Source: CAYURR01 sp964446745 (GTDB lineage Bacteria > Bacillota > Clostridia > Lachnospirales > WQUN01). Taken from it: DNA of 23,032 bases. Below are positions 15,003 to 23,032 of this stretch, one piece after another. The first letter of the stretch is position 1; the number at the start of each line of letters is the position of its first letter. Made by a program: the position numbers and the translations under genes. The stretch spans positions 1 to 23,032 of the forward strand of contig CAYURR010000026.1 in NCBI GenBank assembly GCA_964446745.1, written 5' to 3'. The notes under the pieces are model-generated. The model made no database searches and was not told where the DNA came from. It saw only the letters and a list, made by a program, of their open reading frames with translations.

Positions 15003-15083
15003 TGCGGGTGACAGGACTCGAACCTGCACACCTTGCGGCATTGGAACCTAAATCCAACGCGTCTGCCATTCCGCCACACCCGC
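15003..15083 (-). tRNA. tRNA-Leu (anticodon UAG)
   Basis: On the minus strand the acceptor stem GCGGGTG pairs with CACCCGC, the discriminator is A and no CCA is encoded. The anticodon stem TTGGA/TCCAA encloses the loop TTTAGGT, giving anticodon TAG. A short extra arm (TGCC GCAA GGTG) and the T arm with GGTTCGAGTCC follow, as in class II tRNA-Leu. The length is 81 bases. A TATAAT box lies at 15095-15100 (complement) just upstream. Confidence 0.95.
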
Positions 15084-15094
15084 TTACCTTTTAC

Positions 15095-15100
15095 ATTATA
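15095..15100 (-). promoter_or_regulatory. -10 box of the tRNA-Leu promoter
   Basis: TATAAT on the minus strand, 11 bases upstream of the mature tRNA 5' end; the -35 region is poor. If transcription reads past hairpin h, this promoter would also lead into the cassette-like array. Confidence 0.5.
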
Positions 15101-15133
15101 CAACAAATCAGAATTCTTCGCCACAACTTTTCA

Positions 15134-15162
15134 GTGACTTGTTCATAAATAGCTGATATGAT
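15134..15162 (+). promoter_or_regulatory. Candidate rqcH promoter
   Basis: GTGACT (-35, four of six matches), 17 bases, TATGAT (-10), followed by a leader of about 25 bases to the rqcH ATG. It is divergent from the tRNA-Leu promoter. Confidence 0.5.
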
Positions 15163-15193
15163 AGAAAAAACCCGTTATTGAAAGGAAAACGTT

Positions 15194-16978
15194 ATGCCAT
15201 TAGACGGAACAGTCGTATCCGGCCTGGTGTCGGAGATAATAGAAGCCGCCGTGGGCGGACGCATAGATAAGATTTATCAACCGGAGGCGGACGAGATCAT
15301 CATAAACCTACGCAGCAAGGGCAGTAACCTAAAGCTGCTACTCAGCGCCAACCCCGCCGCTCCGAAGATTCACTTCACAAAGAACGCTCTCGAGAACCCG
15401 ATTAAGGCCCCTATGTTTTGCATGGTGCTCAGAAAGCACCTGACGGGCGGCAAGCTCATCGGTGTTACGCAGCCGAGCTTCGAGCGTATCGTCGTACTGC
15501 ACATCGAGGCGATGAGTGAGCTCGGCGATTTGCAGGAAAAGAAATGCATCATCGAGATCATGGGCAAGCACAGCAATATCATCCTGACCGACCATACGGA
15601 CACGATACTCGGCTGTGTAAAGCAGATACCGCATGACGTGAGCTCGTTGCGCGTCGTGTTGCCGGGCTTCAAGTATACCTTCCCGCCCGGCACAAAGGCC
15701 GATCCCACCGTAACGGACGAGGGTGCATTTTATGAGCGCATAGCCCAAAGCGGCGTGAATGTCTCCGCGCGTAACGTGCAGGAGGCCATCTACAAATCCT
15801 ATAACGGCATCAGCCCTATCGTGGCCACCGACATCTGCACAAACGCAAACATCCCGGCCGATTCCGTGCCATCTTCGCTCTCAACGGACGCACTTGCGAA
15901 TTTATATGCCGCGTTTGCACGCATGTTTGTTTCTATACGCGCACAGGCGTACAGGTGCTGCATTTATTCGGACAAATCTACCGGTGTGCCCGTGGATTTT
16001 TCGTGCGTTATGCTCGGGGTTTACGATCACCTGAATGCTTGTGCTCAGAACAGCCCGTCCGAGATGCTTGAGACCTTTTACCGTGAAAAGGATACCGCGC
16101 GCCGCATCTCCACAAAAACCGCCGCACTGCGCAAGACTATACAGTCCGGCATAGCTCGCTGCGCGAAAAAGGCGCAGACTCACAAGCAAACCCTTGAGGA
16201 TATCGCGAACATGGATCACGACCGCCTCTGCGGAGAGCTGATCACAGCCAATATCTACAAGATGAATACAGGCATGACGACGCTGGAGGCCGAGGACTAT
16301 TACAACGGCGGCACGATCATGATCGAGCTTGATTCAAAGCTTACGCCCTCTGAAAACGCGCAGCGGTATTACAAGCGTTACAATAAAGCCAAGCGTACAC
16401 AGGCAGCACTCGCTATCCAGATGAAGAACAACGAGGAAGAGCTTGGCTATTTGGAAAGTGTGCTCGCGTCTTTGGAGCTGGTCACAAACGAGGCCGAGAT
16501 ATCCGAGATACGCGCTGAGCTCGATGAGAGCGGTACCGCCGTCAACAAGAACGCCCCAAAGCGTGGCTCCAAGCAGAATGCCAAGGCCTCAAACAAGCCC
16601 AAACGCCTCAGCGACCCGATGAAATTCACCTCCGCTGAAGGTTTCACGATATTGGTGGGCAAAAACAACAAGCAAAACGACGAGCTCACACTGAGCACCG
16701 CAGCCGCGAGCGATATATGGCTGCACACAAAGGACATACCGGGCTCGCATGTGATCATCCGCGCCGAGGGCCGCGAGGTACCGGAGGCGACGATCATGGA
16801 GGCTGCGAAGCTCGCCGCGTTTTACTCCAAAGCCAAGAACTCAAGCAATGTTCCCGTGGACTTTACGCTCAAAAAGCACGTAAAAAAGCCCGGCGGTGCA
16901 AAGCCGGGCATGGTGATCTATACACATAACAGGACGCTCTATGTAACCCCGTCCGAGAATGAGGTCAATGCGCAGTAA
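15194..16978 (+). CDS. rqcH: Rqc2 homologue RqcH (NFACT family)
   Basis: The 594-residue protein has full NFACT architecture. Residues about 1-200 are NFACT-N (LVSEIIEAAVGGRIDKIYQP, MFCMVLRKHLTGG, IMGKHSNIIL). A helix-hairpin-helix region and long coiled coils lie at about 290-460. NFACT-R is about 476-590 (EGFTILVGKNNKQNDELT, SDIWLHTKDIPGSHVII, LKKHVKKPGGAKPGMVIY). RqcH binds stalled 50S-peptidyl-tRNA complexes and recruits tRNA-Ala to add C-terminal alanine tails that mark the nascent chain for degradation. Bacillus RqcH depends on a D97-R98 pair; here the same positions read E97-R98. AAAGGA precedes the ATG. The older label 'fibronectin-binding protein' refers to this same family. Confidence 0.95.
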   Translation: MPLDGTVVSGLVSEIIEAAVGGRIDKIYQPEADEIIINLRSKGSNLKLLLSANPAAPKIHFTKNALENPIKAPMFCMVLRKHLTGGKLIGVTQPSFERIVVLHIEAMSELGDLQEKKCIIEIMGKHSNIILTDHTDTILGCVKQIPHDVSSLRVVLPGFKYTFPPGTKADPTVTDEGAFYERIAQSGVNVSARNVQEAIYKSYNGISPIVATDICTNANIPADSVPSSLSTDALANLYAAFARMFVSIRAQAYRCCIYSDKSTGVPVDFSCVMLGVYDHLNACAQNSPSEMLETFYREKDTARRISTKTAALRKTIQSGIARCAKKAQTHKQTLEDIANMDHDRLCGELITANIYKMNTGMTTLEAEDYYNGGTIMIELDSKLTPSENAQRYYKRYNKAKRTQAALAIQMKNNEEELGYLESVLASLELVTNEAEISEIRAELDESGTAVNKNAPKRGSKQNAKASNKPKRLSDPMKFTSAEGFTILVGKNNKQNDELTLSTAAASDIWLHTKDIPGSHVIIRAEGREVPEATIMEAAKLAAFYSKAKNSSNVPVDFTLKKHVKKPGGAKPGMVIYTHNRTLYVTPSENEVNAQ

Positions 16979-18080
16979 CGTCCGCTTCTATATTATTCCA
17001 GAGCTTAGACAGCAACCCGCCGGCCGAAAGCAGTTCGTCTAACGAGCCGCTTTCGGCTATGCAACCGTTTTCGAATACGTAGATCGTATCAAACATGGGC
17101 AGCAGATGCAGCTTGTGCAACGTGCTCACGATGCACATATCAGGAAAGGCTTTAAACAGCCGCCGATATACGTTCGACTCCGTAGTGACATCGAGGCTGC
17201 CGGTCGGCTCGTCGAGCAGTAGCAGACTGCTGTCCTGTATCGCAAAGAAGCCGCGCGCCAGCGCGAGACGCTGCTTTTCCCCGCCGGACAGGTTCACGCC
17301 ATCCTCCCGGATGTCCGTGGCATACCCGTTTGGCAATCGCGAGACCACCTCATCGAAACAGGCTATGCGAGCCGCATGCTCGAGCTCTCCTGCCGATGCG
17401 GGCAAACCCAATGTGATGTTATATAGCAGTGTGTTTTCAAATATCTCGGGTTGCTGACCGATCAAGGTCGCTATCCTACCCAAGTACCCGATCGGATATC
17501 CTGTTTTCCCGTCTACAGTGAACGTAGCGTCCGCGGATAACAGCCCGCCCAAGATGTTTAGGCATGTGCTCTTGCCCGCACCACTTTCACCGATGAATGC
17601 GATGCGCTTCCCCTTCTCGAGACGGATGGGACCGCAATGCAGTCGAGCCTGACCGCCTCCGTATGAAAACTCTAACCGCACTGTCTCGATCGTATGCCAA
17701 TCACGCGGTGGCTGCAGATCGTGGTCGATTAACGACGTTTTGTTTCGATGATCGTCAGTGCCGTCAAATATCTCAGCAGCCGCGCAATAGTCCTGCCACC
17801 AATGTATGATGTTTTCATAATCCCCGCTGTAGAAACCGAACGCATCCATTAATAGGTTCAGATACTGAAACACTGCAGCGACCGAGCCGACCATGATCAT
17901 CGTACCCGCCGCACTCTGTCTGTTGATATAGAACGCCACCATACCGGCGTTCAGCATAACCACCAACAGCGCATTTACAAAGCATTTCACCTGTGTTGTA
18001 CGGTGCTCCTTTACCAAATGCGGAAATACCGCGTCTGTGCGATGCTCCAAATCCAGGCGCGCACGCTGGGGTGCATAATA
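16965..18080 (-). pseudogene. ABC exporter, 3' part only (interrupted by the mobile element)
   Basis: About 370 codons remain of a half-transporter that is normally about 570-600 residues. What is left is the last transmembrane helices (about residues 24-41 and 50-68 from the TTG at 18050) and a complete nucleotide-binding domain: Walker A GESGAGKST (154-162), Q-loop GQQPEIF, signature LSGGEKQ (254-260), Walker B LLLLDEP and H-loop H312. The frame stays open upstream of the TTG to about 18080, where it runs into element DNA and a TAA, so the 5' half is displaced rather than absent by design. Its 3' end overlaps the 3' end of rqcH by 14 bases, tail to tail. A truncated protein from TTG would lack most of the membrane domain. 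Confidence 0.85.
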
Positions 18081-18124
18081 TTAACTGTAACGGAACATTA
18101 TATTGACATTAGGAGGAGTACCCC
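18060..18124. other. Left junction (attL region) of the integrated element
   Basis: The ABC exporter reading frame ends between about 18070 and 18085, and the large serine recombinase starts at 18125 with AGGAGGAG upstream. Large serine recombinases act at short sites next to their own gene, so the crossover lies here. The exact dinucleotide cannot be set without the right junction. Confidence 0.6.
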
Positions 18125-19960
18125 ATGACCAAATATAACAAAATCACAGCCCTATACTCTCGCCTTTCCGTAGGTGATGAGGACAGGGACGGCGGCGAAA
18201 GCAACAGTATTCAAAATCAGAAGAAATTTTTGGAGGACTATGCAAGACAACAACAGCTGACAAACATCAAGCACTATATAGATGATGATGAATCCGGCCG
18301 TTTTTTTGACCGTTCCGGTTACGTAAAGATGATGGAGGACGTTGAAAACGGCAAAATCGGCGTTTGTATCATGAAAGACATGACGCGCTGGGGGCGCGAT
18401 TATCTCCAAGTGGGCAATGCTATGGAAATATTCCGTAGAAATAACGTTAGATTTATTGCAATTAACAACAGTATCGACAGCATTAACCCCGATAGCCTTG
18501 AAATGGCGCCGTTTATTAACATCATGTCAGAATGGTACGCAAAAGACATCAGCAAAAAGGTGAAAACTGGCATTAAAACAAAAGGTATGGACGGTAAGCC
18601 CATTGTTACCGAAGCACTTTACGGTTATGTAAAAGACCCCGGTAATAAGGATTTCTGGCTGATAGACGAAGGAGCTGCAAGTGTTATCCAAACTATTTAC
18701 GCTCTGTTTTTGGACGGCAAAAATAGAAACCAAATCGCTGTTTATCTGAAAGAAAATCAAATTCCAACGCCTACATTTTACTTGAAAGAACAAGACCGCG
18801 GAACAGCCAAAAGCAAAACGCTTAATGAAAACAACCGATATAACTGGAATAAAGCCACTATAACACGTATTCTCACAAGGCAGGAATATTGCGGTGATGT
18901 AGTGAATTTTAAGACAGCAAAGCATTACCGAGATAAGAAATCCAGTTATGTTGATAAAAGCAAGTGGCACATAACAGAAAACGTGCATGAACCGATAATC
19001 GACAGAGTTGCCTTTGAAAATGTACAAAGAATCCTTGAAACAGCACCCGTTAAAAGACCTAACGGAGACGGCTATATACACCCCTTGTCGGGGCTACTCT
19101 TTTGCAAAGATTGCGGCGCAAAAATGCACATACGCACAATCCGTAAAAACGGCAATAAATACGTTGCCCGTTGCAGTGAATACGCCAAGGGCAAGGCTAA
19201 AAATTCTAAATGTAATACGCCGCACAACGTAGACTGCGATGTATTATTGCAAAACATAGCAAGCCTGTTAAGTAAAATAGCAAAGTTTTCATTGGAAAAC
19301 AAAGAGGATTTTGAAAACTTGGTGAAAAGCAATCTTGCCTTGCAACAGACAGACGATATGAAAAAGCAACAAAAACGCCTCCCGCAAATAACGGCAAGGC
19401 TTGAGCAGATAGATAAAGTAATAAACAAGCTGTATGAGGACAATGCCCTCGGCAACATTGAGCAAGACCGATACCAACAGCTATCGCAAAAATATTCGGA
19501 AGAATATTACCAGCTGAAAAAAGAGCTTGAAGAAACCCAAGGGCAGTTATCCGACCAAATCAACACAAGCGGGCGGGCGAAAAAGTTTATCAAGCTGGTG
19601 GAAAACTACTGTGCTTTTGACGAACTCACCCCTACTGCCATAAATGAGTTTATCGGCAAACTGATTGTGCATGAGCGTGATGTAAAAAGGGCAAAGTTAG
19701 CCGTTCAGCACGTTGAAGTGCATTTCAATTACATTGGCACATTTGAAAACGAACTAACGGAACTGGCTGAACCTACAGAGCAGGAGTATGAGCGTTTGAG
19801 GGCGGAAATAGAGGAAGCGAAAAAAGAAAAAAGTCGTGCCTACCACAGATCATACCGAAAGGAGCATAGGGAGAAAAACCTTGAAAAACGCCGTGAATAC
19901 GAGCGCATGAAAGCAAGAGAGTACAGAGCCAAGAAAAAACTGCAAGCCGCTTTAGCATAA
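18125..19960 (+). CDS. Large serine recombinase (TnpX/TndX type)
   Basis: The 611-residue protein has a resolvase catalytic domain at about 5-150 with the nucleophile S12 in ALYSRLS, NSIQNQKKFLEDYA, and the Arg-rich KDMTRWGRDYLQ block. The recombinase domain spans about 165-290 (ALYGYVKDP, WNKATITRILTRQEYCGDVV). A zinc ribbon follows, with C-x2-C (FCKDCGAKM) pairing with later Cys residues. A long coiled coil and the DUF4368-like tail (INEFIGKLIVHERDVKRAKL, VEVHFNYIGTFE) come next, with a highly charged helix at the end. It catalyses site-specific integration and excision of the element through a circular form. It is the first gene inside the left end and reads inward. AGGAGG lies 7-8 bases before the ATG. 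Confidence 0.94.
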   Translation: MTKYNKITALYSRLSVGDEDRDGGESNSIQNQKKFLEDYARQQQLTNIKHYIDDDESGRFFDRSGYVKMMEDVENGKIGVCIMKDMTRWGRDYLQVGNAMEIFRRNNVRFIAINNSIDSINPDSLEMAPFINIMSEWYAKDISKKVKTGIKTKGMDGKPIVTEALYGYVKDPGNKDFWLIDEGAASVIQTIYALFLDGKNRNQIAVYLKENQIPTPTFYLKEQDRGTAKSKTLNENNRYNWNKATITRILTRQEYCGDVVNFKTAKHYRDKKSSYVDKSKWHITENVHEPIIDRVAFENVQRILETAPVKRPNGDGYIHPLSGLLFCKDCGAKMHIRTIRKNGNKYVARCSEYAKGKAKNSKCNTPHNVDCDVLLQNIASLLSKIAKFSLENKEDFENLVKSNLALQQTDDMKKQQKRLPQITARLEQIDKVINKLYEDNALGNIEQDRYQQLSQKYSEEYYQLKKELEETQGQLSDQINTSGRAKKFIKLVENYCAFDELTPTAINEFIGKLIVHERDVKRAKLAVQHVEVHFNYIGTFENELTELAEPTEQEYERLRAEIEEAKKEKSRAYHRSYRKEHREKNLEKRREYERMKAREYRAKKKLQAALA

Positions 19961-19978
19961 CAGCCACCCCCAAAAATC

Positions 19979-20016
19979 AGAGATTTCCTAATACTACATT
20001 AGGGAATCTCTTTTTT
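19979..20016 (+). terminator. Rho-independent terminator after the recombinase gene
   Basis: A 14-base-pair stem with one mismatch (AGAGATTTCCTAAT / ATTAGGGAATCTCT), a 5-base loop and a T6 run, starting 19 bases after the recombinase stop. Confidence 0.92.
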
Positions 20017-20046
20017 ATTCCCCAAAAATCTATTAGGAGTGATTCT

Positions 20047-20229
20047 ATGACAAAAACAACAGAAACGACCATTACACCGAATAAGCCGGACGGAACGCTT
20101 GTAACGCAGAAAGATAACCAGACCTTTGTTTTTGAAGTGTTCTTTAACCACAACAGCAAGGAAACATTTCAAGATAAGCTGCTACGGATTATTCTCGCCG
20201 AGGAAACAGGGGGGTTATCATGCAAATAA
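20047..20229 (+). CDS. TnpW-like small element protein
   Basis: The 60-residue protein MTKTTETTITPNKPDGTLVT... then FVFEVFFNHNSKETFQDKLLRIILAEE resembles the short TnpW proteins found in Tn4451-related and other clostridial elements: a Thr-rich start, a beta segment, then a SKET..DK..R.I helix. Its function is not known. AGGAG lies 8 bases upstream. Its end overlaps the start of the primase-helicase gene by ten bases, so the two are probably translationally coupled. Confidence 0.8.
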   Translation: MTKTTETTITPNKPDGTLVTQKDNQTFVFEVFFNHNSKETFQDKLLRIILAEETGGLSCK

Positions 20230-22508
20230 ACGAAATTTTAGGCAGATTAAAGGGCGTAAAGGGCAAAGGTAGCCAATACACCGCCCTATGCCCCGTTCAC
20301 GATGATAAAACCCCAAGCCTTGCCATCAGCGTAAAAGACGGTAAAATCCTACTTCATTGCCATGCTAATTGTGCGACCGAAATCATTGTGACGGCTTTAG
20401 GTCTTGAAATGAAGGATTTATTTATCGGGGAACACCCTAATCACGCAAACAGCAAGCCCAAACGTGAAATTGCGGCTGTTTACGATTATAAGGACTTGAA
20501 CGGTAACATTGTTCACAGCACTATACGCTATAACCCCAAAGGATTCAGCCAACGCCGCCCAAACCCCGACAACCCTACGGAGCATATTTACAAAGATGTG
20601 TTCAAGGATATAACGCCGATTTTTTATAATCTGCAAGCTGTAACCCAAGCTATAAATGAAAAAAAGCCTGTTTTCGTTGTTGAGGGCGAGAAAGATTGCG
20701 AAACACTTGCGAGATTGGGCTTTACAGCCACCACTTGCCCGATGGGAGCGGGCAAATGGCGTAAGCGTTATTCCGATACACTCAAAGGCGGTACGGTCTA
20801 TATCATCGCCGACAATGACGAAGTAGGTGCAAGGCACGCCCAAAGCGTAGCAAAATCTCTTGTAGGCAAAGCCGAAGCTGTTTATATGATTGACTTAGCC
20901 GAGGCAACACCTGAAGCCCCAAGCGGTTATGACATTACCGACTTAATAAATGCAACCCCACAGGATAAACAGATAGCGGTTGTCACTGGTTTAGTCACCA
21001 ACTCCACGCAGTACCGAATTGATGAGGACAATGGCGGCTTAAACGGCAAGAAAAGCCCCGCCGAACAGCTTTTAGAAATCGTGGAATCAAGCAGTACAAG
21101 CTTTTTCCACAGCGATATAAAGGAATTGTACGCCGCCATTCCCGTGGATAGCCACGTTGAAATCTTGCCCATCGACAGCCCCGACTTTGAATTATGGCTT
21201 AATGGCTTGTTTTACAGGAATACAGCCAAGCCTATAAGCAAGGACGGCGTAAAGCAAGTATTAGCGGTTCTTTCCGCAAAAGCCCTGTACGACAATCAAA
21301 CGCCCTTAAAGCTGTCAACAAGGATAGCGGAACACGATGAAACGTTTTGGTATGACCTTACCAACGCACAATGGCAAGCTATTAAAATAACCAAAGACGG
21401 TTGGGAAGTGGTTTATAACCCACCTATTCTGTTCAATCGTTACCGCCATCAGACACCGCAAAGCATACCAAAAAAAGGCGGCAACATCAACAAAATTTTG
21501 GATTATGTCAACATCAAAGAAAACAAAACACTGTTTCTGTGTTGGCTTGTAAGCTGTTTCATTCCTAATATCCCCCATGCCGCAAATATTATCAGCGGCG
21601 AAAAAGGGGCGGCAAAAAGCACCGCAACAGGATTGTTGAAGAACTTAATTGACCCCTCGGCTCTTGACACCCTTACTTTGCAAAACGACCAAAGAACGCT
21701 TGCCGTTAATCTGCAACATCATTGGCTGTTGCCATTCGATAACGTCAGCTTCATAAACGAAGAAGTAAGCGACACATTATGCCGTGCCATTACCGGCGGA
21801 GGAATACAGCAACGAAAGTTACACACCAATTCAGAGGACACGATATTCACTTTCCAACGGTGTGTAATAATAAACGGCATACACAATGTAGCCACAAGAG
21901 CCGACCTGCTTGACCGTTCTATCTTAATTGAGCTTTTGCGAATAACGGACGGTGAACGCAAGGAATTATCGGAAATCATAGCCAACTTTGAAGCCGATAA
22001 GCCCGATATTTTGGGCGGGATATTTGATACATTGGTAAAAGCTATAGCCTTATTTCCAACAATCAAACTGCAAAACTTGCCACGTATGGCAGACTTCGCC
22101 CGATGGGGATATGCCATAGGAGAAGCGTTAAACGAAGGCTCGGGGCAGGTTTTTCTCGATGAATACACAGGAAACCGCCAAATTCAAAATGAAGAAGCCA
22201 TTGCCAATGACCCTGTAGCCACATTGATTGTAGAGTTTATGAAAAACAGGCAAGAGTGGGCGGGGCTTTATTCCGTGCTTTACAGACTGCTTGCCGACAT
22301 TGCAGAGGATAACGGCATAAACGCCAAACACAAATCATTCCCTGCAAATGCCGTTGCTTTGAGCAAACGTATCAAGGCAATCAAAAGCAATCTTGAAAAC
22401 GTCGGCATTAACTGTATGCCCGAAAAGAGAAACAAACATGGGCAAGGACTTTCTATAAAATGCCCAAATTCATCTACACCATCTACACCAATCGGCACAA
22501 ACCGCTGA
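20220..22508 (+). CDS. CHC2/Toprim primase-helicase of the mobile element
   Basis: The 762-residue protein has a CHC2-like zinc finger (C24-x2-H27 ... C47-x3-C51, LCPVHDDKTPSL / LLHCHANC), a Toprim domain at about 148-210 with E155 (VVEGEKD) and D198-N-D200, and a C-terminal ATPase with Walker A GEKGAAKST (460-468), a Walker B-like LLPFDNVSFI and a following LLDRSILIEL. This is the layout of primase-helicases used by plasmids, phages and integrative elements to start replication of the excised circle. GGGGGGT lies just before the ATG, and the start overlaps the TnpW-like gene. The last 12 residues (SSTPSTPIGTNR) are encoded by two of the GGTGTAG-family repeats. Confidence 0.9.
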   Translation: MQINEILGRLKGVKGKGSQYTALCPVHDDKTPSLAISVKDGKILLHCHANCATEIIVTALGLEMKDLFIGEHPNHANSKPKREIAAVYDYKDLNGNIVHSTIRYNPKGFSQRRPNPDNPTEHIYKDVFKDITPIFYNLQAVTQAINEKKPVFVVEGEKDCETLARLGFTATTCPMGAGKWRKRYSDTLKGGTVYIIADNDEVGARHAQSVAKSLVGKAEAVYMIDLAEATPEAPSGYDITDLINATPQDKQIAVVTGLVTNSTQYRIDEDNGGLNGKKSPAEQLLEIVESSSTSFFHSDIKELYAAIPVDSHVEILPIDSPDFELWLNGLFYRNTAKPISKDGVKQVLAVLSAKALYDNQTPLKLSTRIAEHDETFWYDLTNAQWQAIKITKDGWEVVYNPPILFNRYRHQTPQSIPKKGGNINKILDYVNIKENKTLFLCWLVSCFIPNIPHAANIISGEKGAAKSTATGLLKNLIDPSALDTLTLQNDQRTLAVNLQHHWLLPFDNVSFINEEVSDTLCRAITGGGIQQRKLHTNSEDTIFTFQRCVIINGIHNVATRADLLDRSILIELLRITDGERKELSEIIANFEADKPDILGGIFDTLVKAIALFPTIKLQNLPRMADFARWGYAIGEALNEGSGQVFLDEYTGNRQIQNEEAIANDPVATLIVEFMKNRQEWAGLYSVLYRLLADIAEDNGINAKHKSFPANAVALSKRIKAIKSNLENVGINCMPEKRNKHGQGLSIKCPNSSTPSTPIGTNR

Positions 22509-22668
22509 AAATAAGGGTTTTCAGGGTGTAGATAACGGTGTAGGGCGGTGTAATAATGGTGTAGATAACGACCGTGCAAATTCATCTACACCCACATCTA
22601 CACCACTATATACACCCGAAAAAGCTTGTGTTTATGCGGCTTGGTGTAGTGTGGTGTAGTTGGTGTAG
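22473..22668. repeat. Cluster of 12 GGTGTAG-type iterons
   Basis: The heptamer GGTGTAG or its complement CTACACC (two with one change) occurs 12 times in four blocks: two inverted (22474-22489), four direct (22525-22564), three inverted (22586-22616) and three direct (22643-22668). Within blocks the copies are 9-12 bases apart, about one helical turn. The cluster spans the end of the primase gene and the gap before the relaxase, where a replication initiator binding site or oriV would be expected. Confidence 0.85.
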
Positions 22669-22692
22669 ATAAAATTGAATTATTACAGAGTT

Positions 22693-22743
22693 AAAATAAC
22701 GCAATCTTCTCACCGTTAATCGGTCGGGGTTGCGTTATTTTTT
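22693..22743 (+). terminator. Rho-independent terminator before the relaxase gene
   Basis: Stem AATAACGCAA / TTGCGTTATT with a 25-base loop that could fold further, followed by T6. It ends the TnpW-like/primase transcript. Confidence 0.85.
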
Positions 22744-22779
22744 ACCATTTCACCTTGCTCAAAAAAAGGAGGTTTCGCT

Positions 22780-23032
22780 ATGTCCGACCATAAATCTGTT
22801 GCTCGAAATCAAGGCTACACCCGTGGGGCAGTTGAACATATAGAACGCCACAACGAACGCAAGAACACGAACTACTCCAATGTCGATGTTGTGTTGGAGC
22901 AATCCCACAACAACGTACAGTTCAAGGTATGCGATGGTACTTATCTCGGCGTGTTTGACAAGATGATAAAAGATGGCGAAATAAGCACAAGGGGGCTAAA
23001 ACTCAACAACGAAGGTACAAAGCCCGAATCCA
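22780..23032 (+). CDS. MobV-type relaxase (plasmid recombination enzyme), N-terminal part
   Basis: The open frame starts at 22780 with AAGGAGG 8 bases upstream and runs off the window after 84 codons. The start MSDHKSVARNQGYTRGAVEH followed by HIERHNERKNTNYSNVDV resembles the N-terminus of Pre/Mob relaxases of small Gram-positive plasmids and of TnpZ in Tn4451, which nick the transfer origin. The HIERHN(ER)K(N)xxYxN motif is the family's first conserved block. The metal-binding HxDE motif lies beyond the window. Confidence 0.85.
   Translation, partial: MSDHKSVARNQGYTRGAVEHIERHNERKNTNYSNVDVVLEQSHNNVQFKVCDGTYLGVFDKMIKDGEISTRGLKLNNEGTKPES

Noticed and set aside
15338..15748. Long open frames antisense to rqcH and to metY
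   Set aside because: They mirror the codon bias of the well-supported sense genes and show no start signals or recognisable protein features.
22643..22668. Firm oriT call for the MobV relaxase
   Set aside because: TAGTGTG matches the nick-proximal bases of known MobV origins, but the flanking inverted repeat of those origins is not seen; the match may be a by-product of the iterons.

Overview
The window looks like a chromosome segment from a Clostridia-type member of the Bacillota. The support is a DUF6273 protein, an L-2-amino-thiazoline-4-carboxylate hydrolase-like protein, an rqcH gene, a TnpX-type large serine recombinase with a TnpW-like protein, and AGGAGG-type ribosome binding sites before most starts. 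No 16S gene or species marker is present, so the genus cannot be named. Moderate-G+C core genes (pspA, mscL, metY, lysR, rqcH, the ABC exporter) alternate with clearly A+T-richer accessory blocks.

Region 1 (23-5275). pspA at the left edge is followed by an A+T-rich three-gene operon on the minus strand, behind a good promoter (TTGACT-17-TATAGT, 5145-5173). It encodes a 78-aa basic protein, a roughly 860-880-aa protein with a zinc-peptidase HEIGH motif, and a 442-aa protein with a divergent GGDEF nucleotide-cyclase domain whose key residues are intact. I do not know this combination as a described system. A nucleotide-signalling enzyme next to a putative protease suggests a signal-activated conflict or defence module, which is inference. 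The peptidase gene contains an 11-base G tract that could switch it on and off by slippage.

Region 2 (5276-9383). Core metabolic and stress genes, all on the minus strand: a VOC-family protein, a LysR regulator, O-acetylhomoserine sulfhydrylase (metY) with its terminator, an ATC-hydrolase-like protein, a Nudix hydrolase and the mechanosensitive channel mscL with a C-terminal zinc ribbon.

Region 3 (9400-15000). A low-G+C array of single-gene units, all on the minus strand and separated by eight copies (one truncated, one diverged) of a roughly 65-75-bp repeat. The units carry a GNAT acetyltransferase, aspartate-semialdehyde dehydrogenase, an unrecognised protein, a decayed gene, a DUF6273 protein, an HD hydrolase, a Nudix hydrolase and a DUF4177-like pseudogene. 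The last repeat copy directly follows tRNA-Leu(UAG). The layout resembles a gene-cassette array without an integrase in view.

Region 4 (15003-18080). tRNA-Leu and the divergently transcribed rqcH (ribosome quality control), then the 3' part of an ABC exporter gene whose 3' end overlaps that of rqcH.

Region 5 (about 18070-23032). The left end of an integrative mobilizable element that has interrupted the ABC exporter gene. It carries a large serine recombinase, a TnpW-like protein, a CHC2/Toprim primase-helicase, a cluster of 12 GGTGTAG-type repeats resembling replication iterons, and the start of a MobV-type relaxase that runs off the window.
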